DNA from: Desulfurobacteriaceae bacterium
GTDB taxonomy: Bacteria > Aquificota > Aquificia > Desulfurobacteriales > Desulfurobacteriaceae
DNA: 41,326 bases
Assembly: GCA_039832905.1 (NCBI GenBank)
Contig: JBDOLX010000112.1
Coordinates: forward strand, 806-42,131
Reading direction: 5' to 3'
Shown here: positions 15,926-22,489 of the stretch, piece after piece
Layout of the letters: every line of letters starts with the position of its first letter
How positions within the stretch are numbered: position 1 is the stretch's first letter
Translations under genes and position numbers: made by a program
The notes under the pieces: generated by a model
Seen by the model: the letters and a program-made list of their open reading frames with translations, nothing else
What the model was told of the DNA's origin: nothing
Databases searched by the model: none

Positions 15926-17005
15926 ATGGATAGAAGCATTTTTATGGGGGGAATACCAGGAACAACCTCCCGTAGAGGGTTCTTAAGGGCTTGTGCCATT
16001 GCTACAGCTGCTATGGGTCTTCCTATGGAAATGGTTTCTAAAGTTGCTGAGGCTGCTAAAAGTCCTGAAAGACCTAGAGTTGTCTGGCTTCATTTTCAAG
16101 AATGTACTGGATGTTCTGAATCATTATTAAGGGCTTCTCATCCAGATTTGGCATCTCTTATTCTTGATCTTATTTCTTTAGACTATCACGAAACCCTAAT
16201 GGCTGCTGCTGGTAAGCAGGCTGAAGAAAACCTTGAAAAGGCTATAGAGGAAGGAAACTATCTCCTCGTTGTCGAAGGTAGCATTCCACTAAAGGACGAT
16301 GGGATCTACTGTAAAGTTGCAGGAAAAACTGCAAAGGAAATCTTGGAAAAGGCTGCAGAAAAGGCAATAGCGATTATAGCTATTGGAACCTGTTCTGCTT
16401 ACGGTGGAATTCCTGCAGCAAAACCAAATCCAACCGGAGCTGTTGGAGTTCAGGATATAATCAAGAATAAACCAATAATAAACGTACCTGGATGTCCTCC
16501 AAACCCACATAACTTCCTATCAACTGTTCTTTATTACCTAACTTTCAAAAAACTACCCCCAACAGACAGATGGGGAAGACCTCTCTTTGCTTACGGTAGA
16601 AAGATTCACGACCACTGTGAAAGAAGACCTCACTTTGACGAAGGTAGATTTGTTGAACAGTTTGGAGATGTTGGACACAGACTTGGATACTGTCTATATA
16701 AAGTTGGATGTAAGGGACCAGAAACTTACTCTAACTGTCCTGTGATTAGATTTAACGATGTAGAAGTATGGCCAGTTTCCGTTGGAAACGGTTGTTATGG
16801 TTGTACAGAACCTAACTTCTGGGATACTATGACTCCATTCCGTAAAAGACTTCCAAACATTGAGATACCTGGTAGTGGTATTCAAGCAAGTGCTACACAG
16901 GTTGGAAAAGTTGCTCTCGGAGTTACCGCAGCAGCCCTTGCAGCTCACGCTACAGTTGGTATAGCTAAAAAGGTAATTACAGGTGGAAATAAGGAAGAAG
17001 AATAA
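15926..17005 (+). CDS. Group 1 [NiFe] hydrogenase small subunit, Tat-exported and membrane-anchored
   Basis: A 359-residue small subunit of an uptake hydrogenase, carrying the Fe-S relay. The twin-arginine signal is SRRGFLRA (Arg16/Arg17) followed by a hydrophobic stretch. The proximal site begins with Cys60/Cys63 (CTGC) and continues with GTCSAYGG and PGCPPNP. The medial/distal cluster region (HDHCERRPHFDEG, the GCKGP block, NGCYGC) is complete. A C-terminal hydrophobic helix (about 326-350) should anchor it on the periplasmic face. It has the GGAGGACAAG ribosome site and is first in the operon after P1. Called HydA, HynS or HynB in different nomenclatures. Confidence 0.96.
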   Translation: MDRSIFMGGIPGTTSRRGFLRACAIATAAMGLPMEMVSKVAEAAKSPERPRVVWLHFQECTGCSESLLRASHPDLASLILDLISLDYHETLMAAAGKQAEENLEKAIEEGNYLLVVEGSIPLKDDGIYCKVAGKTAKEILEKAAEKAIAIIAIGTCSAYGGIPAAKPNPTGAVGVQDIIKNKPIINVPGCPPNPHNFLSTVLYYLTFKKLPPTDRWGRPLFAYGRKIHDHCERRPHFDEGRFVEQFGDVGHRLGYCLYKVGCKGPETYSNCPVIRFNDVEVWPVSVGNGCYGCTEPNFWDTMTPFRKRLPNIEIPGSGIQASATQVGKVALGVTAAALAAHATVGIAKKVITGGNKEEE

Positions 17006-17011
17006 TTTAAA

Positions 17012-17034
17012 AAACCTTGATCGCAAGGAGGTTT
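17012..17034 (+). promoter_or_regulatory. Hairpin masking the ribosome site of the hydrogenase large subunit
   Basis: In the 34-bp gap between small and large subunit genes, CCTTG (17015-17019) pairs with CAAGG (17024-17028), and alternatively AAACCT (17012-17017) pairs with AGGTTT (17029-17034). Either stem covers part of the AAGGAGG ribosome site. It could tune subunit stoichiometry or temperature response, but short stems at SD sites also arise by chance. Confidence 0.35.
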
Positions 17035-17039
17035 AGACA

Positions 17040-18770
17040 ATGGCTAAGAGAATAGTGGTTGACCCTATTACAAGAATAGAGGGTCATCTTAGAATAGAAG
17101 TTCTTCCTGAAAATGGTTATATCAAAGATGCATACTCTTCTGCTCAAATGTGGAGAGGAATAGAAATTATTATGAAAGGAAGACATCCAGATGATGCATG
17201 GATGTTTGTTCAAAGATTTTGTGGAGTTTGTACAACAGTTCACGCTTTGGCTTCAGTTAGATCTGTGGAAAATGCCCTTCAGCTTGAAATTCCTTTTAAC
17301 GCTCAAATGATAAGAAACATCATTGTTGCTGCTCATGCACTCCACGACCATATCGTTCACTTCTACCATCTCTCAGCCCTTGACTGGGTAGATGTGGTTT
17401 CTGCTTTAAAAGCTGATCCTCACAAAACTGCCAAGATAGCTGAAAGTATTTCTGATTGGAAATTAAACGGAGCGTCTGTATTTAAAGCTGTTCAGGAAAA
17501 ACTTAAAAAGTTTGTAGAAAGTGGGCAGCTTGGACCTTTTGCCAACGGATACTGGGGACACCCAGCAATGAAACTACCACCAGAAGTTAACCTGCTTGCA
17601 GTAACCCATTATTTACAAGCTCTTGATTACCAGAGAAAAGCCGATATGGCTATTGCTATTTTGGGTGGTAAAAACCCACACATTCAGAACCTTGCTGTAG
17701 GTGGAGTTTCTACAGCTATCAATCCAGACAATGAAGCAACTCTCAACATGGAAAGACTTTACTACATTAAACAACTCCTTGAGGAAGTTAGGGAATTCGT
17801 TCACAAAGTTTACCTACCAGACGTTCTTGCAATTTCTGCACTCTACAAAGAGTGGCTCTCTTACGGTAGAGGAGTTGATAACTACCTTGCAGTTCCAGAA
17901 CTTCCACAAGATACAAAGGGAGAGGTCTTTGATCTCCCAGGTGGAACTATCATTGGTGGAGATCTTAACACAGTTAAACCAATTAAGGGCTTCAACGATA
18001 AGTACTTCATTAACAATGTTGTTGAAAATATTACTCATGCTTGGTATAAAGGAGATTGGACAAGACATCCATGGGAAGAAGAAACTGTTCCTGAGTACAC
18101 AGGCTTTAAAGCTGATGGAACAGTCGATGAAAAAGGAAAGTATTCTTGGTCTAAGGCACCAAGATTTAAGTACGAAGGGGACACAATACCAATGCAAGTT
18201 GGACCTCTTGCTCAAGTCCTTGTCGGATACGCTCAAGGACATAAACTTACAAGAAAATACGTTGATGAAGCCCTCTCTACTCTTAGCAGCTTAGTAGGAG
18301 AAAGAGTAGGTGTTGAAGTTCTCCAGTCTACAATGGGAAGACACATCGCAAGGGCAATTAGAGCTAAAATGCTTTCAGACCTTGTTATCAAGCAATGGGA
18401 ACAACTTGTTGATAACATTGGAAGAGGAGATCTTGAAATCTTCAATCCACCATCCTACCCAGCTGGAGAAGTTAGAGGATGTGGAATGTTCGAAGCTCCA
18501 AGAGGAGCTCTTTCCCACTGGATAGTTATAGAGAACGGAAAAATCAAGAACTACCAAGCTGTTGTTCCATCTACATGGAACTCCGGTCCAAGAGACGCTA
18601 AAGGACAAATGGGACCATATGAAGCATCTCTTATCGGAAACCCAATAGAAGATCCTGAGAAGCCCCTTGAAGTTCTAAGAACTGTTCACTCCTTTGATCC
18701 ATGTATCGCTTGTGCAGTTCACATGATTGATCCAGAAGGAAAGGAAATAGTTAAAGTTAAAGCTTTGTAG
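17040..18770 (+). CDS. Group 1 [NiFe] hydrogenase large (catalytic) subunit
   Basis: A 576-residue catalytic subunit that oxidises H2 on the periplasmic side. Ni ligands are in RFCGVC (Cys61/Cys64) and DPCIAC (Cys555/Cys558). The maturation cleavage site follows His561, leaving a 15-residue C-terminal peptide to be removed by the protease encoded at 19536. It has no signal of its own, so it should be co-exported with the Tat-tagged small subunit. The EAPRGALSHW block is intact. AAGGAGG lies upstream. The stop codon's last base is also the first base of a GC-rich hairpin. Confidence 0.97.
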   Translation: MAKRIVVDPITRIEGHLRIEVLPENGYIKDAYSSAQMWRGIEIIMKGRHPDDAWMFVQRFCGVCTTVHALASVRSVENALQLEIPFNAQMIRNIIVAAHALHDHIVHFYHLSALDWVDVVSALKADPHKTAKIAESISDWKLNGASVFKAVQEKLKKFVESGQLGPFANGYWGHPAMKLPPEVNLLAVTHYLQALDYQRKADMAIAILGGKNPHIQNLAVGGVSTAINPDNEATLNMERLYYIKQLLEEVREFVHKVYLPDVLAISALYKEWLSYGRGVDNYLAVPELPQDTKGEVFDLPGGTIIGGDLNTVKPIKGFNDKYFINNVVENITHAWYKGDWTRHPWEEETVPEYTGFKADGTVDEKGKYSWSKAPRFKYEGDTIPMQVGPLAQVLVGYAQGHKLTRKYVDEALSTLSSLVGERVGVEVLQSTMGRHIARAIRAKMLSDLVIKQWEQLVDNIGRGDLEIFNPPSYPAGEVRGCGMFEAPRGALSHWIVIENGKIKNYQAVVPSTWNSGPRDAKGQMGPYEASLIGNPIEDPEKPLEVLRTVHSFDPCIACAVHMIDPEGKEIVKVKAL

Positions 18771-18793
18771 GGGGTGGCACCTCCCCCTTTTTT
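18770..18793 (+). terminator. Terminator/attenuator between hydrogenase large subunit and cytochrome b
   Basis: GGGGG (18770-18774) pairs with CCCCC (18783-18787), with an internal GG/CC pair, followed by six T residues. It starts inside the stop codon. Because the cytochrome b gene begins only 23 bp further on, with no obvious promoter, it probably works as a partial terminator that lowers expression downstream. Confidence 0.7.
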
Positions 18794-18815
18794 AAGCCTA
18801 TAGAAGGAGGGCGAA

Positions 18816-19457
18816 ATGGCTATTTATGAAAAGAAATACGTTTGGAGTATTCTCCTTAGACTTTTCCACTGGTCATTTGCAATTTCAATATTTACTCTTG
18901 TAGTAACAGGGCTTTACATAAATTGGCCTTGGACAAATACCTGGATGGAAGGAAGCCACCAGTGGACAATGGCTATCATGAGATGGATACACTTCATAGC
19001 AGGTATGATCTTCTCCTGTGCAGTTCTTGCTAGACTTTACCTGTGGTTCTTTGGAAATAAATACGAAAAAGTTTGGGACTTTTTACCAATTACGGGGAGA
19101 AATATAAAGAACCTTTTCTCAACTCTTCTCTATTACGCCTACCTCACCGACCATCACGAAGAAAGACTTGGACATAATGCTTTAGCGGGAACAGCTTACT
19201 TTTCCACCTTAATTTTAGCTGTAATTCAGTTAATTACAGGTTTCTACCTCCTTTACCCTGAGAATGAGTTCTGGACTTCTCTTGGTTCTATCTTTGGAAC
19301 CCAACAGGAAGCAAGGTTTATCCATCACATTCTCAACTGGTACTTTGCATGGTTTGCTTTAGTTCACATTTATATTGTTGTTTGGAACGATATTAAGAAC
19401 CCAGAGGGTCTTATTTCTTCTATCTTCGATGGATACAAGTTTGCCCATAAAAAATAA
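18816..19457 (+). CDS. Ni/Fe-hydrogenase b-type cytochrome subunit
   Basis: A 213-residue membrane cytochrome b that takes electrons from the small subunit to the quinone pool. Four hydrophobic helices are visible, starting near LFHWSFAISI, WIHFIAGMIF, TLILAVIQLI and WYFAWFALVH. Histidines in or next to them (for example in LFHW, IHFIAG, FIHH and LVHI) are candidate haem ligands, as in HydC/HyaC proteins. GAAGGAGGG precedes the ATG. It lies directly downstream of the large subunit behind an attenuator-like hairpin and is followed by a strong terminator. Confidence 0.92.
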   Translation: MAIYEKKYVWSILLRLFHWSFAISIFTLVVTGLYINWPWTNTWMEGSHQWTMAIMRWIHFIAGMIFSCAVLARLYLWFFGNKYEKVWDFLPITGRNIKNLFSTLLYYAYLTDHHEERLGHNALAGTAYFSTLILAVIQLITGFYLLYPENEFWTSLGSIFGTQQEARFIHHILNWYFAWFALVHIYIVVWNDIKNPEGLISSIFDGYKFAHKK

Positions 19458-19490
19458 GTAGAATACATAAATTAGTAAATTAGCATAATG

Positions 19491-19511
19491 AGGGGGAGCT
19501 TATCTCCCCCT
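19491..19511 (+). terminator. Rho-independent terminator after cytochrome b
   Basis: AGGGGGAG (19491-19498) and CTCCCCCT (19504-19511) form a perfect 8-bp stem with a 5-nt loop, followed by a T-rich stretch (TTATTAATTTAT). It separates the structural hydrogenase genes from the maturation genes; no clear promoter is seen in the 24 bp that remain before the protease gene, so read-through is likely. Confidence 0.8.
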
Positions 19512-19535
19512 TTATTAATTTATAAGGGGTTAAAA

Positions 19536-20069
19536 ATGGAAAAAGTAGGCATTCTTGGTGTAGGAAACATCTTATTAAGAGATGAGGGTTTTGGAGTGAA
19601 ATTAATTTATACTCTGAAGGCAAAGTACGATTTCCCAAAAAATGTGGAACTAATAGATGGTGGGACTGCGGGAATTCTTCTATCTCCAGAAATAGACGGA
19701 CTCGATAAACTGCTTATAATAGACGTTGTTAATGCAGAAGGAAGTCCTGGAGAAATAAAGATTTATGAAAAAGATGATTTCTTTATAGATAGACTTCCTT
19801 TAAAACTTTCCCCTCATCAAATAGGACTTCAGGAGGTTCTGTTACTAAATGAAATGAAAGGTACCTGTCCAAAGGAAATAAAGTTAATAGGAATTATCCC
19901 TAAGTCTATAGAGACAGGAACATCTCTTACACCTGAACTTGAAGAAAAAGTAGAAGAGGTAGAAAAGCTTGTAATAGAAACTCTAAAAAGCTGGGGAATA
20001 GAAGTAAGAGAAAAAGAAAATCCAGAGATCCCGAACCTTTGGTGGGAAAAGGAAATAAAGGAGGCGTAA
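19536..20069 (+). CDS. Hydrogenase maturation protease (HybD/HyaD family)
   Basis: A 177-residue endopeptidase that removes the C-terminal peptide of the large subunit after Ni insertion. It has the family start GVGNILLRDEGFG, and the Ni-sensing residues are Glu17, Asp63 and His94 (SPHQIG). The ATG at 19536 (AAGGGG upstream) is the right start: a longer frame from 19488 would translate through the terminator hairpin. The C-terminus carries a charged tail, about residues 155-177. It abuts hypC with no gap. The likely substrate is the large subunit at 17040, because the other large subunit in the window has no extension. Confidence 0.92.
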   Translation: MEKVGILGVGNILLRDEGFGVKLIYTLKAKYDFPKNVELIDGGTAGILLSPEIDGLDKLLIIDVVNAEGSPGEIKIYEKDDFFIDRLPLKLSPHQIGLQEVLLLNEMKGTCPKEIKLIGIIPKSIETGTSLTPELEEKVEEVEKLVIETLKSWGIEVREKENPEIPNLWWEKEIKEA

Positions 20070-20318
20070 ATGTGTGTTGGCGTTCCTATGAGAATAGTTG
20101 AAATAAACTATCCAATGGCTGTAGCAGAAGCAAAAGGTGTGAAAAGGACTATAAGCCTTATGCTTTTACCGGAAGACGAGGTTAAGGTAGGCGATTATGT
20201 TATGGTTCATGTTGGAAACGCCATAGAGGTAATAGATGAAAAAGAGGCAGAAGAAATCTGGGAAGTTCTTGATGAGATAATGGAAACTATCGATACAGAG
20301 GAAAGTAAAGATGCATGA
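20070..20318 (+). CDS. hypC: Hydrogenase maturation chaperone HypC
   Basis: An 82-residue chaperone that carries the Fe(CN)2CO unit with HypD and delivers it to the large subunit. It starts MCVGVPMRIVEI with the essential Cys2. The VGDYVMVHVGNAIE block is the family signature. The start codon directly follows the protease stop, with AAGGAGG inside the protease gene, and its end overlaps hypA by 8 bp. Confidence 0.95.
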   Translation: MCVGVPMRIVEINYPMAVAEAKGVKRTISLMLLPEDEVKVGDYVMVHVGNAIEVIDEKEAEEIWEVLDEIMETIDTEESKDA

Positions 20319-20667
20319 AACCTCTATAGCTTTTGGACTACTCCAATCTTTGACTAGCCTCGCAGATAAAGAGAATGCAAAGAAGATAACGAAGGTAAGG
20401 GTAAAGATAGGGAAACTTTCAGGAATAGTAATCGATTCTTTTGTTTTTGCTTTCGATGCTTTAAAGGGAGATTTTCCAAAGTTAAAAGATACAGAATTAA
20501 TAGTGGAAGAAGTTCCAATTAGATACAGGTGTAACTCGTGCAAGACAGAATTTGAAACCGATTCAATATACTTTCCTGAATGTATGAAGTGTCAATCTAT
20601 TGATCTAACTTTGGTAAGCGGGGAAGAACTTGAAGTAGTAGATGTGGAGATTGAGGTTGGCAAATGA
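20311..20667 (+). CDS. hypA: Nickel metallochaperone HypA
   Basis: A 118-residue Ni-delivery protein. The Ni site is at the MHE N-terminus (His2, Glu3), and the structural zinc site is Cys74/77 and Cys91/94 (CNSC, CMKC). It works with HypB in Ni insertion. It overlaps hypC by 8 bp and the following methyltransferase by 4 bp (ATGA), so the three are translationally coupled. Confidence 0.96.
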   Translation: MHETSIAFGLLQSLTSLADKENAKKITKVRVKIGKLSGIVIDSFVFAFDALKGDFPKLKDTELIVEEVPIRYRCNSCKTEFETDSIYFPECMKCQSIDLTLVSGEELEVVDVEIEVGK

Positions 20668-21362
20668 AGGCGAAAGAAATTTTTAATAGCCGTTTTGCCA
20701 TATACTATGAAAAAGTAATAAACAGATTTTCAAGCCCTATTCAGATAGACAGATGGAGAAAAGAGTTAGTAAAAGGTGCTCTAGACTTTTGTCCCAGTGC
20801 TTCCGTTATTCTCGATTTTTGTTCTGGTGCAGGAAACGTTGGAAAATTCTTTCTAAAGGAAAAACCGGAAAGCATACTGATAAACTGCGATATCAGTAAA
20901 CCCCTTTTAGGTCTTGCTAAGGAAAATTTCAAGAAAGAGAGAAATGTTTATTATGTATGTTCGGATAACAGATTCTTTCCAGTAAAGGAATGTTCAGTTG
21001 ACGTAATTTTCTCTTCTTTCTGTGTTAGAAACTCTCCAGAACCTTTACTAACCATCAAAGAAGCGAAGAGAGTCCTAAAGAACAAAGGAGTGTGGGCAAT
21101 TTTGGATTTTTTCAAGATAGAAAAGGGAAATTTCTGTACTGTTACAAATAACGTAATCTTTAAGTCGTTTATGAAGCTTAACAAACTGTTTCTGCCTTCC
21201 AATTCGGAAGCTATAAATTACCTTTTCGAATCTATTGAGAAGTTTTACACAGTCAATAGATTCAAGGAAATACTTTCGTCCTATGGTTTTAAGATAGTTA
21301 GGTTTAGAAACTTCATGGGTGGAATTGCAAGTGTTTTAATAGCAATAAAAGAGGAGGTGTAA
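20664..21362 (+). CDS. Class I SAM-dependent methyltransferase (UbiE/MenG-like)
   Basis: A 232-residue methyltransferase with a Rossmann SAM site at LDFCSGAGNVG (about residues 49-59) and a second acidic motif (INCDIS). The block FCVRNSPEPLLTIKEAKRVL resembles the FGLRNVPD region of UbiE/MenG quinone methyltransferases, so a menaquinone-type substrate is possible. The similarity is partial and another small-molecule substrate cannot be excluded. It is embedded between hypA (ATGA overlap) and hypB (1-bp gap), which is not a usual hyp operon position. Confidence 0.8.
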   Translation: MKAKEIFNSRFAIYYEKVINRFSSPIQIDRWRKELVKGALDFCPSASVILDFCSGAGNVGKFFLKEKPESILINCDISKPLLGLAKENFKKERNVYYVCSDNRFFPVKECSVDVIFSSFCVRNSPEPLLTIKEAKRVLKNKGVWAILDFFKIEKGNFCTVTNNVIFKSFMKLNKLFLPSNSEAINYLFESIEKFYTVNRFKEILSSYGFKIVRFRNFMGGIASVLIAIKEEV

Positions 21363-21363
21363 T

Positions 21364-22107
21364 ATGTGTGATGTTTGTGGATGTGGAAATCATGATCATA
21401 CTAACTCTCACTCCCATTCTCACGAAATAAGGAAAGTGGAACTAAATCAGAGTTTACTTCGCGAGAATGAAAGAGTTGCTGAATCAAATAGAAAACACTT
21501 TGATGAAAAAGGAATCTTAGCTGTAAACCTTATTAGTTCTCCTGGTTCTGGAAAGACAACACTTCTTGAAAAAACAATAGAAGCTTTAAGAGATGAACTT
21601 AAAATAGCAGTTCTTGAAGGAGACATTGAGACAGAAAGAGATGCTGAGAGAATAAGAGCAAAGGGCGCTAAAGCTATCCAGCTTACGACAGGAGGATCTT
21701 GCCATCTAGAGGCTTCCTTAGTTCACAAAGGATTCCACGCTCTAGAAAAGGAAATGGAAGGAGAAACTCCGGATATTCTATTTATTGAAAACGTAGGTAA
21801 CCTTGTATGTCCATCCTCTTTTTACTTGGGTGAACATGTAAGAGTGGTTCTCGTTTCTGTTCCTGAAGGACCGGATAAACCCGCCAAGTATCCAAAAGCT
21901 TTTAAAACTTCAAACGTGTTCATCATCACAAAGGCAGATCTTCTACCTTACTTTGATTTTGACGTTGAAAAAGTTAAAAAAGAAGCTTTGTCAATCAATC
22001 CTAACCTTAAAATATTTGTTGTTTCTGCAAAGACAGGCGAAGGTCTAAATGAATGGTTTGACTATTTAAAGGAAATGGTAGCAAGGAAAAAGGGAATAAA
22101 GGTTTAA
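21364..22107 (+). CDS. hypB: Hydrogenase nickel-insertion GTPase HypB
   Basis: A 247-residue GTPase that drives Ni transfer with HypA. It has the N-terminal high-affinity metal site CDVCGCG followed by a short His-rich run (HDHTNSHSHSH), the P-loop SSPGSGKTT (residues 58-66), the interdomain metal ligands Cys113/His114 and Cys149, and the TKAD guanine motif. The His-rich segment suggests Ni storage as well as delivery. GAGGAGGTG lies upstream. It is the last gene of the plus-strand hydrogenase cluster and is followed immediately by a hairpin. Confidence 0.96.
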   Translation: MCDVCGCGNHDHTNSHSHSHEIRKVELNQSLLRENERVAESNRKHFDEKGILAVNLISSPGSGKTTLLEKTIEALRDELKIAVLEGDIETERDAERIRAKGAKAIQLTTGGSCHLEASLVHKGFHALEKEMEGETPDILFIENVGNLVCPSSFYLGEHVRVVLVSVPEGPDKPAKYPKAFKTSNVFIITKADLLPYFDFDVEKVKKEALSINPNLKIFVVSAKTGEGLNEWFDYLKEMVARKKGIKV

Positions 22108-22124
22108 GGGGGAGATGTCCCCCT
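22107..22124. terminator. Bidirectional terminator between hypB and the NifX-like gene
   Basis: AGGGGGA (22107-22113) pairs with TCCCCCT (22118-22124) around a GATG loop. It overlaps the stop codons of both convergent genes (hypB on plus, NifX-like on minus), so it can end both transcripts. The T-tracts are weak on either side. Confidence 0.6.
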
Positions 22125-22479
22125 AACCTTTAGAGTTTAAGTAGAAAACTTTTAGCTTTTTTTCCTCTAAAAGTTTTAAGGCAAAGTTTACATCATTGGT
22201 TGTCGGAGGTAACTGATATACAACAATTCCTTTTGTTAAAAGCTTCTTTAAGGGAGCTTCTGGTATTTGTTCTATAAGGAGTGCTTCTACTCCATTTTCA
22301 GCAAGAAGATCAGCAGGACTTTTACCTCCACTACATCCAACGCTGCATCCACCACAGCTGTTAAGGTTAGAAACAACTTTCTTTTCTCCACTCTCTGTAT
22401 TAATTACCAAGAAAGAAGGTGCAGAACCAAACATACTGACAACATTACCTCTTTCGTCTATCGGAAGAGCAACTATCAC
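22123..22479 (-). CDS. NifX/NafY-like iron-molybdenum cofactor-binding family protein
   Basis: A 118-residue protein of the dinitrogenase Fe-Mo cofactor biosynthesis fold (N-terminal IVALPIDERGNVVSMFGSA, then a Rossmann-like ribonuclease-H-type core). A cysteine-rich insert CGGCSVGC at about residues 42-49 is a candidate metal or Fe-S site. No nif gene is in the window, so nitrogen fixation should not be inferred; such stand-alone members are common in anaerobes with unknown roles. The GTG start at 22479 is supported by AGGAGGT. It lies 10 bp downstream of the PilZ-HDOD gene and so at the distal end of the hypE-hypD unit. Confidence 0.8.
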   Translation of the reverse strand: MIVALPIDERGNVVSMFGSAPSFLVINTESGEKKVVSNLNSCGGCSVGCSGGKSPADLLAENGVEALLIEQIPEAPLKKLLTKGIVVYQLPPTTNDVNFALKLLEEKKLKVFYLNSKG

Positions 22480-22489
22480 TTACAACCTC

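Noticed and set aside
17701-18294. 197-residue plus-strand frame inside the hydrogenase large subunit gene
   Set aside because: Out-of-frame shadow of a well-conserved catalytic subunit; no ribosome site or recognisable domain.
19488-19535. Upstream extension of the maturation protease frame (start at 19488)
   Set aside because: It would translate the terminator hairpin; the ATG at 19536 has a ribosome site and the normal family N-terminus.
22123-22479. Evidence for nitrogen fixation
   Set aside because: Only a stand-alone NifX-like protein is present; such proteins are common in organisms without nitrogenase.
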